Notes under the pieces: model-generated
The model's database searches: none
What the model saw: only the letters and a program-made list of their open reading frames with translations
What the model was told of the DNA's origin: nothing
Made by a program: the position numbers and the translations under genes
Part shown: piece by piece, positions 34,287-41,058 of the stretch
Layout: every line of letters starts with the position of its first letter
Numbering within the stretch: position 1 is the first letter of the stretch
Assembly (NCBI GenBank): GCA_910578455.1
Contig: CAJTQA010000002.1
Location: 1 to 64,000 of the forward strand
Source of the DNA: an uncultured Dorea sp.
GTDB lineage: Bacteria > Bacillota > Clostridia > Lachnospirales > Lachnospiraceae
Direction of reading: 5' to 3'
DNA: 64,000 nt

Positions 34287-35726
34287 CTAAACCGCACCAT
34301 GCTTTTTCATCGGGCGTTCCTCTCTTTTTGTGAACAGCATCTCAAACGCACCGATCACGTACTTCCTTGTGTCAGCCGGCTCAATGAGAGTATCCACGTA
34401 GCCTCTCCTTGCCGCCGATAACGGGCTGGACTGAAGCTGTCTGTATTCATCCGCTTTTTCTTTTAACATGCCGGCATCTGCCCCTGCATACATAATCTTT
34501 GCTGCAAGTGCGGCATCCATCATGCCGACCTCCGCATCCGGCCATGCAAATACGACATCTGCTCCCACAGACTTGCTGTTCATTGTCACATAAGCGCTCC
34601 CATAAGCTTTTCCGATGATCACATTTACTTTCGGCACAGTCGCATTTGCAAATGCATAGGTAAGCCTTGCCGCCGCCTTAGCGAGATGTTTTTCATCATA
34701 CTCCGAAGCCGTAAACCCATTTACGTTTGTCAGCGTAAGGACAGGTATATTAAAAGCATCGCAGAAATCCACAAATTCTGCAGCCTTACATGCTCCGTCA
34801 GCAGACAGGGAGCCGTCAAACTCTGCCACTGCCTCCGCATCTTCATTATAAACTTTCATACGGTTTGCAACAGCGCCTACCGTCATCCCGTTGAGGCGGA
34901 TAAATCCTGTCACCATATCTTTTGCAAATCCGGCTTTTGTCTCAAAGAAGAACTGCCCGTCCGAAATCTCGGACAAAACGATAGACGTATCTTCAACCGC
35001 ATTCTCGATCCCGGAACATATCCTGTTAAGGTCGTCCAGGCATTCGCCGTAAGAACTGTCCTCCTCATTATTGACCGGAAGGATTCCCACAAGTTCACGG
35101 ATACTCTCGATAATCTCTTCCTCCGTTCCTGAGTCATCAACAAGTCCTGCTTTTCCACTCTGAAATTCCGCCGACGAAGTATTGTTTTTTGAAATATCAT
35201 TTCCCAGAATTGCATTGGGAGAATTTACGAACAGCTTTGCCTTAGAACTTTCCATAAATGTGAAGTCAGTAAGAGCCGGAACAAGGGACATACCGCCGCC
35301 GCACGTTCCAAAGATTGCCGTAATCTGGGGAATCACGCCGGATGCCATTGACTGTTTCATATATAAAGAGCCAAACGCCTCGAGCGCGTCCGTGGCCTCC
35401 TGAAGCCGCAGCCCGGCACAATCAATAAGCCCAATGACCGGAGCCCCCATCTTCATCGCCATATCATAGATATTCGCAATCTTTTTTGCATGCATCTCAC
35501 CCATCGCCCCGTTAAGCACGGACGCATCCTGGCTGTAGACGTACGTCAAATTCCCGTCAATCACACCGTAGCCGGTAATGACACCATCTGCCGGGGTTTC
35601 TTTTTCCTGCATGTTAAAATCAGTGGTCCTTGCCGTAACAGCGCCGCCGATCTCAACAAAGCTGCCTGCATCAAGCAGATCAATGATTCTTCTGCCTGCC
35701 GCATTTTCTGTTGCTATGTTGCCCAT
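34287..35726 (-). CDS. Acyl-CoA carboxylase-type carboxyltransferase (MmdA-like)
   Basis: A 479-residue crotonase-fold carboxyltransferase of the MmdA/AccD type that moves a carboxyl group from an acyl-CoA to biotin. Recognisable segments are MGAPVIGLIDCAGLRLQEA, IFGTCGGGMSLVPALTDFTF and GKAYGSAYVTMNSKSVGAD, the two oxyanion-hole regions. It is shorter and more divergent than classical methylmalonyl-CoA decarboxylase alpha chains, so the acyl-CoA is uncertain (malonyl, methylmalonyl or glutaconyl). It is the first gene of the operon, 15 bases before the gamma subunit gene. Confidence 0.85.
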   Translation of the reverse strand: MGNIATENAAGRRIIDLLDAGSFVEIGGAVTARTTDFNMQEKETPADGVITGYGVIDGNLTYVYSQDASVLNGAMGEMHAKKIANIYDMAMKMGAPVIGLIDCAGLRLQEATDALEAFGSLYMKQSMASGVIPQITAIFGTCGGGMSLVPALTDFTFMESSKAKLFVNSPNAILGNDISKNNTSSAEFQSGKAGLVDDSGTEEEIIESIRELVGILPVNNEEDSSYGECLDDLNRICSGIENAVEDTSIVLSEISDGQFFFETKAGFAKDMVTGFIRLNGMTVGAVANRMKVYNEDAEAVAEFDGSLSADGACKAAEFVDFCDAFNIPVLTLTNVNGFTASEYDEKHLAKAAARLTYAFANATVPKVNVIIGKAYGSAYVTMNSKSVGADVVFAWPDAEVGMMDAALAAKIMYAGADAGMLKEKADEYRQLQSSPLSAARRGYVDTLIEPADTRKYVIGAFEMLFTKREERPMKKHGAV

Positions 35727-35772
35727 AGTCTAGCCCTCCATTTTCCTAAACTTATTAAAACTGGCCTTAAAA

Positions 35773-35802
35773 CTTATAAAAGCATGACCAAATTTCTGCC
35801 AA
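35773..35802 (-). promoter_or_regulatory. Candidate promoter of the decarboxylase operon
   Basis: On the minus strand TTGGCA (35802-35797) and TATAAG (35778-35773) are 18 bases apart, placing transcription start about 40 bases before the first gene. Confidence 0.5.
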
Positions 35803-35898
35803 TTATATTATATCCCCTTTCCCTTTCATTCGCAATACTTTTTCTCCCTCTTTTCTTTTAATGCTTCGCAGCCGTTCCTTCCTGCCAAATAATACAGC

Positions 35899-35934
35899 AA
35901 GGGAACAGCCCCGTTTCGCGGTACTGTTCCCTTT
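35899..35934. terminator. Hairpin between the YcxB-like gene and the decarboxylase operon
   Basis: AAGGGAACAG and CTGTTCCCTT form a perfect ten-base-pair stem with a 15-base loop. It lies 16 bases after the YcxB-like gene stop; the T-run is weak on both strands, so termination efficiency is uncertain. Confidence 0.6.
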
Positions 35935-35949
35935 TCCTTGCAGATAACC

Positions 35950-36540
35950 CTATATTTTCTTGAATTTCTTCACTCCCGTACACTTTTCCACCAGAAATGC
36001 TTTCACTTCTTCTATATCCGCATCCTCAAAAGCGTCTTTCGGTACCCCAAAAAAGTTTTTAGGCCCCGGCCCCACGTCAGACAAAAAGCCGATCGCCTTG
36101 TCAGACTCCAACAGCTTTTTTACATTCGAATAAGAATATTCCGCCTGTTTCGTCCCTGTGTCATTGACAATGCGGTCTTCATAAAAATCCACCCTCACCA
36201 CCAGCGGTTTCGAGCGTTTTTTTATCCTGAGGCGGTAAAGCTCCTGGGCATCGCCAAAGGCAGTTGACATCATCATCCGCCTGAAAAGTGTTTTTGACAG
36301 GATGGCTCCCGCAAAAAAAGCCGTGATCCACATGGACACATATTTCACCAGGAATAAAAATACTTCCCTGGAGCTGCCCGATAAGTTTCCTCCGACGATA
36401 TTAAGCCCCAGCAGCACCACGCCCCCGAAAGCAACTGCAATGAGCACTGACATCTCACACTTTTCCTGATGGAATATCTCGCAAAAGGCGATCAGCGCCT
36501 CCTTTGTCTCCTCATATTTTGCCGAATATTTTTTCTCCAT
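35950..36540 (-). CDS. YcxB-like membrane protein
   Basis: A 196-residue protein with two central membrane helices (SVLIAVAFGGVVLLGLNIVG and FLVKYVSMWITAFFAGAIL) and a C-terminal YcxB-like domain (VRVDFYEDRIVNDTGTKQAE, then YSNVKKLLESDKAIGFL). The function of the family is unknown. ATG 36540 is preceded by GGAGG at seven bases; the frame is open for 46 codons upstream without a comparable site. It is divergent from the POT-family transporter across 339 bases that hold only that gene's promoter and leader hairpin. Confidence 0.8.
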   Translation of the reverse strand: MEKKYSAKYEETKEALIAFCEIFHQEKCEMSVLIAVAFGGVVLLGLNIVGGNLSGSSREVFLFLVKYVSMWITAFFAGAILSKTLFRRMMMSTAFGDAQELYRLRIKKRSKPLVVRVDFYEDRIVNDTGTKQAEYSYSNVKKLLESDKAIGFLSDVGPGPKNFFGVPKDAFEDADIEEVKAFLVEKCTGVKKFKKI

Positions 36541-36766
36541 CCGTAATCCTCCATACTTTGCGCTGCCGCCTTTGCCCGCGCGGCAGATTGCCTGTTCACA
36601 TTCCATTATTATATGGTCGCGGGCGGGAAAAGGCAAGTAAAATTTCAATGCCTCCATGTCTTTTTCTTCCGTTATCAATGTACCATTTTACCAAATCAGA
36701 GCGCGAAATTCCATTATTTTCAGCAATATTTTATAGAAAATCCATTAATTTTTTCTTAAATTATTG

Positions 36767-36795
36767 TTGTACTCTGGTCTGGTTTATGATATGAT
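36767..36795 (+). promoter_or_regulatory. Sigma-A promoter of the POT-family transporter
   Basis: TTGTAC (36767-36772) and TATGAT (36790-36795) are exactly 17 bases apart, giving a leader of about 80 bases that contains an inverted repeat. Confidence 0.65.
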
Positions 36796-36809
36796 TATCA
36801 ACGTTAAAA

Positions 36810-36845
36810 GTTTTAAATGAATAGGTTTTTCCGTATATTTAAAAC
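36810..36845 (+). repeat. Leader inverted repeat of the POT-family transporter
   Basis: GTTTTAAAT (36810-36818) and ATTTAAAAC (36837-36845) are perfect inverted arms spaced by 18 bases, just downstream of the predicted transcription start. It could be an operator or an RNA hairpin. Confidence 0.5.
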
Positions 36846-36879
36846 AGAAGACAAATTTTTTAATGGAGGGTGAAAACTC

Positions 36880-38232
36880 ATGGAAAAAACAAAACAGAAA
36901 TTCCCATTTGGTTTTTATGTATGCTCCCTTTCTTTCACATTTGAGAGACTTGCATACTATTCCGCTAAGTGGGGCATCGCAATCTTCGTTGCGTTGGAAG
37001 TTGCCAAGGGGGGGCTTGGACTTGATAAGGCTACCGGAGCGCTGATGAACTCCAACATCGTTGCGTTCACTTACATTACGCCTATCATTGGCGGTTACAT
37101 AGCTGACCGCTGGATTGCTCCTAGAATCCTTGTTCCAATCGGCGAGATTCTGATGGGTATCGGTTGGCTCTGCATGTGGCAGGCAAACGGTATCGGCATG
37201 GTTTGGGCAGCAGTTATCCTCGTATCAATCGGTACAGGTTTCTTCAAGGGAAATGTTTCCGGTATCAACGGACGTCTCTTCCCGTTAGCTGACCCTGACA
37301 CCCTGGATACTGTATTCAGTCTTCAGTATTCATTCGTAAACATTGGTTCTTTCTGTGGAACGACATTCCTGTCACTGCTCGCTACAAAGATCAGTTTCCG
37401 TTTTATGTTCCTCGTGTGCGGTATCTTCTTATTTATTGACTGTGCATGGTGGCTCTTCGGTATGAGATTCTTCGGCGACGCTGGTAAGAAACCATTCCTC
37501 GTTGATACTCGTGAGGAAAAGGCTGCTACTGAGGATGCTGCAAGCGCTCAGCCGCTTACAAAGCTGGAGAAAAACCGCGTTATCGCAATCTGTATCGTTA
37601 CAGTATTCTCCGGTATATTCTGGCTGTGGTGGTATCTGATCTACATGCCGGTTTACTATCAGTTCGGTCCACCGGAGCAGGCAGGTCTTGGATGGGCAAA
37701 CTGGAACATCGGTTCCTTCCAGATGCCTACTGCATGGTTTGACTCTATGAACGCACTTCTCTGTATCATTCTCTGTCCTGTATTCGCTGGAATCTGGGCT
37801 AAGATGAAACAGCGTCCGCAGGGCGACTGGGGTATGTTCACAAAGACAGCCCTTGGTATCATTATCCTTGGTTTCTCCCTTGGTTCAATGGTACTTGCAG
37901 CATTCCTTTGCGGTGAAGGTTCAAAAGAGCCGGTTGGTATCTGGATCATCATCCTGACAGCAGTTTGTATGACTGTCGGCGAAGTTATCTTCTCACCACT
38001 TGGAAACTCATTCATCAGCAAGTATTCTCCGAAGAAACTTCTCGGAACTCTGCTTGGTGTATGGCCGCTTATCATCTTCTTCTCAGGAAAAGCTTACGGC
38101 CCGCTTTACAACTGGCTGAACAACTTCTCCTTCGTGAAGGCTTATGGTATCGTAACAATTATCATTATCGCTATCGGTGTTGTTATGTTAGCATTCACTA
38201 AGAAGTTTGATGAAATGGTTGGCGGTAAATAA
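36880..38232 (+). CDS. POT/PTR2 family MFS transporter (peptide transporter-like)
   Basis: A 450-residue transporter of the proton-dependent oligopeptide family with about 12-14 membrane helices. Family features are FTFERLAYYSAKWG in the first helix, GGYIADRWIAPR after helix 2, GTGFFKGNVSGINGRLF, and FSPLGNSFISKYSPKKL. The usual ExxERFxYY proton-coupling motif is altered: phenylalanine stands where the first glutamate is expected. GGAGGG lies nine bases before the ATG. Codons end in T far more often (GGT, GTT, ATC/CTT) than in neighbouring genes, pointing to high expression or a different origin. It has its own promoter and terminator. Confidence 0.88.
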   Translation: MEKTKQKFPFGFYVCSLSFTFERLAYYSAKWGIAIFVALEVAKGGLGLDKATGALMNSNIVAFTYITPIIGGYIADRWIAPRILVPIGEILMGIGWLCMWQANGIGMVWAAVILVSIGTGFFKGNVSGINGRLFPLADPDTLDTVFSLQYSFVNIGSFCGTTFLSLLATKISFRFMFLVCGIFLFIDCAWWLFGMRFFGDAGKKPFLVDTREEKAATEDAASAQPLTKLEKNRVIAICIVTVFSGIFWLWWYLIYMPVYYQFGPPEQAGLGWANWNIGSFQMPTAWFDSMNALLCIILCPVFAGIWAKMKQRPQGDWGMFTKTALGIIILGFSLGSMVLAAFLCGEGSKEPVGIWIIILTAVCMTVGEVIFSPLGNSFISKYSPKKLLGTLLGVWPLIIFFSGKAYGPLYNWLNNFSFVKAYGIVTIIIIAIGVVMLAFTKKFDEMVGGK

Positions 38233-38269
38233 GACTGACCGGTAAATTGGAAATTTTTGCAGTAAAAAT

Positions 38270-38305
38270 ACCGGGAGCGGATTTTCGCTCCCGGTTATTT
38301 TTTGT
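38270..38305 (+). terminator. Intrinsic terminator of the POT-family transporter
   Basis: ACCGGGAGCG, loop GATTTT and CGCTCCCGGT form a perfect ten-base-pair stem followed by TATTTTTT. Confidence 0.92.
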
Positions 38306-38377
38306 TTATTATTACAGTTACCAATCGATGATATCAAAAAACTCATTGATATTAGAACCCCTTTTATTGCCATTATC

Positions 38378-38962
38378 CTATATTACTTCCGTATCTGTTA
38401 TTTTAATATCAAAATTGGCCTTTTTAATTTGATAATGATTAATAATCACTTTTTCTCCTAGCCTGGCCAGCATCCTATCATATGAATTGTGATTTGTATT
38501 CAAATAGCAATAGATATCCTTCTTCTTTTTAAATTTTTCCAGCGAACCAAATCCTAATATCTGCTCTATGTATTTTTTTGTTTCCTGGCCATTGTAATCC
38601 TCGGCGTGCAGGCATGCTACATATTCAAAATCCGGATTATCCAAAATTAAAAAACATGGAATTCTTCCGCTTCCATTCTGTAATTCGCAGTATTTTATGA
38701 TCTCCTTTAACTTTTCCAACTCACCGGAATGTCTTTTTGTTCTGTCAAAATCAATGATTATAAATTTTGCCAGACAGTTATTACTCGCCTCTTTTTTTAT
38801 CTCATCAAGAAAACTTTTATAACCTCCGCCCTGCATATTAATCGGCTTAAGCGCCAGTTCTACCCCTTGTTTCAGCCTCATTCCATCGACATAATTATAT
38901 TCTGTATCTCCTTCGCAGAAAACAATAAATTTCTTCCTCAATACTCTCTTAGGCCTGCTCAA
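38378..38962 (-). CDS. RloB-like protein (TOPRIM-type nuclease candidate)
   Basis: A 194-residue protein of the RloB family. The fold markers are the acidic motif FIVFCEGDTEYNYV near residue 15, FIIIDFDRTKRH near 70 and the family-typical LDNPDFEYVACLH near 105. RloB proteins occur with an AAA ATPase in AbiL-type phage-defence pairs, where they are the likely toxic nuclease. The gene overlaps the ATPase gene by 14 bases, so the two are translated together. Base composition is much more AT-rich than the genes on either side, consistent with acquisition by transfer. Confidence 0.82.
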   Translation of the reverse strand: MSRPKRVLRKKFIVFCEGDTEYNYVDGMRLKQGVELALKPINMQGGGYKSFLDEIKKEASNNCLAKFIIIDFDRTKRHSGELEKLKEIIKYCELQNGSGRIPCFLILDNPDFEYVACLHAEDYNGQETKKYIEQILGFGSLEKFKKKKDIYCYLNTNHNSYDRMLARLGEKVIINHYQIKKANFDIKITDTEVI

Positions 38963-40193
38963 ATGCTGTTCCTCCCAGAATTCCCTTCATATAAAACTCA
39001 TAGATTTTTGTTGTTTCATACCGTATCTCAGGGAAGTCAGCCAATGAATATAGTTCAGAGTTCAAATCATCCCTTTTCTTTGTCACAAAATAAATCTGTT
39101 CTTTCATATAATTTTTCAAATTCAGATGCAATGCATTATGGCTCGAAAAAACAAACTGGCCTTTATGCGTTTTCCCATTTATATATGCCACAATTCTTTC
39201 CGACAGAATGGGGTTGATCACTCTGTCCATCTCATCTGCAAAAATAGTTTTGTCTTCATAAACCACCCTGAACAGTTGAACCGCCCATGCAAAAAACTCT
39301 CTAATGCCGCCAGAGTCTCTGCTGATTTCCCTTGAAAACTCTTTGCCATCTGCCGTTCTTCTGACAAGGACACTCTCGCTGAATGGTTTTTCATCGTCTA
39401 CCTCTATTCCGCAAATGCTGTAATCTACCATCCGCAATATCTCTAAAAAGCGAAAATCCTTGATGACCCTTAACTCCTCTTCTTCATTCTGGATACTCAT
39501 AAAAGGAGAATAATTATAATTCCTGCTCTCAACTACTAATTTATCATTTATCCAATCAACAAACTCCCTTGCACGAGATTCCCCCAATATAGCAAGTTTG
39601 GAGATGAAAAGAGCTTTCTCCCCTTTTGCAGAAGGCATCTGTCCGAACATCCTGTCTACTTCCTTACTGCACCCTGACGTATCCACTTTAAAAAAGACAT
39701 CGATTACATGTTCTTCCTTTCTTAAACTCGCCTCACATCTCTGTGCAGAAACAAGTGTTTTCTCCTGACCTTTTCTTACATTTTTATATGAAAGTTCCTC
39801 TTTCACAATTCCAAATTCATCTATCTGTAAATTGTAATGATAGATTGTTTTACTCTCTCCCATAATACAGATGTCAAATTCCTGCATCGTATCATATTCG
39901 GAGGGATTTGTCTGAGAACACAGATGATTAAAGTTAATAAGGCTCTTATATGCATGCTTTGGCCTATTATCTTCGAACATAGCCTTCAGGAAAGAAAGAC
40001 TATTGATAAAATTAGTTTTTCCTCCTGCATTTTCTCCGATGATAACAGCCGTTTTTAAAATATCATACCCTTCTTCCGTCTCAATAAAATTATCCGGAAA
40101 TCTATTCTTTACTTTGTTGGCAGGTGCCAGCATATCAAACTCTGCCATTTCGCAAAAAGAACAATAATTTCTAAACTTATATGATATCAACAT
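38949..40193 (-). CDS. AAA/ABC-type ATPase (RloA/AbiLi-like)
   Basis: A 414-residue ATPase of the AAA_15/AAA_21 class (SMC-like ATPase head). It has Walker A VIIGENAGGKTNFINSL near residue 50, an ABC-like signature REISRDSGGIREFF near 300, Walker B TIFADEMDRVI near 330 and a conserved histidine in FVFSSHNALHL. ATG 40193 has AGGTGG eight bases upstream. It is encoded first in the two-gene cassette with the RloB-like protein and has its own sigma-A promoter. In such systems the ATPase is thought to sense infection and release or activate the partner; that role here is inferred. Confidence 0.82.
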   Translation of the reverse strand: MLISYKFRNYCSFCEMAEFDMLAPANKVKNRFPDNFIETEEGYDILKTAVIIGENAGGKTNFINSLSFLKAMFEDNRPKHAYKSLINFNHLCSQTNPSEYDTMQEFDICIMGESKTIYHYNLQIDEFGIVKEELSYKNVRKGQEKTLVSAQRCEASLRKEEHVIDVFFKVDTSGCSKEVDRMFGQMPSAKGEKALFISKLAILGESRAREFVDWINDKLVVESRNYNYSPFMSIQNEEEELRVIKDFRFLEILRMVDYSICGIEVDDEKPFSESVLVRRTADGKEFSREISRDSGGIREFFAWAVQLFRVVYEDKTIFADEMDRVINPILSERIVAYINGKTHKGQFVFSSHNALHLNLKNYMKEQIYFVTKKRDDLNSELYSLADFPEIRYETTKIYEFYMKGILGGTAFEQA

Positions 40194-40224
40194 TTTTACT
40201 ACCACCTAACATTTTTATGTTTTT

Positions 40225-40252
40225 ATTTTACTATATTTCCATAAAAATGCAA
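40225..40252 (-). promoter_or_regulatory. Promoter of the ATPase/RloB cassette
   Basis: On the minus strand TTGCAT (40252-40247) and TAAAAT (40230-40225) are 16 bases apart, about 30 bases before the ATPase start. Confidence 0.6.
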
Positions 40253-40306
40253 TAATATTCCATCACAAACCAAAATAATGTTTTTCTAACCCTTTCCCAA
40301 AAAGCT

Positions 40307-41056
40307 CTATAAGTCCACCATCCTCCCCAGTATCTCCTGGTAAAACTCTTCCCTGTTCCCGCCGTTTTTCAGCTCATCCAATATAAGCCCGTCCTTTAGA
40401 AGGATGATCCGGCTGCAGTAGCTTGCTACCTGCGGGTCATGGGTGACCATGATGATGGTCTTTTTATGCTCTTTATGAATCTGGTCTAACGCATCAATTA
40501 CAATCTTCCCGGACTGTGAATCAAGGTTTCCTGTAGGCTCGTCCGCCAGGATCAGATCCGGGCGGTTCACAAGCGCCCGGCAGATGGCCACCCTCTGGCG
40601 CTCGCCTCCTGACAGCTCATAAGGATATTTCCTCATAAGGGCATTGATCTGGAAATGCTCGGCATAGCCCCTGGCGCTCTCGTAGCAGTTCTCTTCCTCT
40701 GCCTTGTCTAAGATCATGGGCAGCATAATATTTTCTTCCACCGTCAGGCTGTCCATCAGGTAAAAATCCTGGAACACAAACCCAATCTTGCGGCGCCGCA
40801 GGTCAGCAAGCTCATCCTCCCACAACTCCTTCACTTTCTTTTCCTTAAAATACATCTCCCCGCCTGTAGGCCGCTCAATCAGCCCCAAAAGCTTTAAAAG
40901 CGTTGTCTTGCCGCATCCGGACTTCCCCATGATCCCCACGAATTCATTCTGTTCGATCACAAAATCAAGTCCCTTGAGGACCCTTATCGTATCCTCCTCC
41001 GCATTCGGCAGCTTATAATTTCGTATCAGTTTCTCTGCTCTTAACACACTTTCCAT
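40307..41056 (-). CDS. ABC transporter ATP-binding protein (MacB/LolD type)
   Basis: A 249-residue ATPase that powers the permease encoded two bases upstream. Motifs are Walker A GIMGKSGCGKTTLLKLLG near residue 42, Q-loop VFQDFYLMD, signature LSGGERQRVAICRAL near 145, Walker B LILADEPTGNLDSQ and the H-loop VTHDPQVASY. It groups by motif with the exporters of lipoproteins, peptides and antimicrobial compounds. No two-component system is adjacent, unlike many Bce-type pairs, so the signal and cargo are unknown. Confidence 0.93.
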   Translation of the reverse strand: MESVLRAEKLIRNYKLPNAEEDTIRVLKGLDFVIEQNEFVGIMGKSGCGKTTLLKLLGLIERPTGGEMYFKEKKVKELWEDELADLRRRKIGFVFQDFYLMDSLTVEENIMLPMILDKAEEENCYESARGYAEHFQINALMRKYPYELSGGERQRVAICRALVNRPDLILADEPTGNLDSQSGKIVIDALDQIHKEHKKTIIMVTHDPQVASYCSRIILLKDGLILDELKNGGNREEFYQEILGRMVDL

Positions 41057-41058
41057 CT

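Noticed and set aside
38378..40193. PARIS (AriA/AriB) or retron-type defence system
   Set aside because: The partner has RloB-type motifs rather than a DUF4435 (AriB) pattern, and there is no reverse transcriptase, so an AbiL-like pair is the better description.
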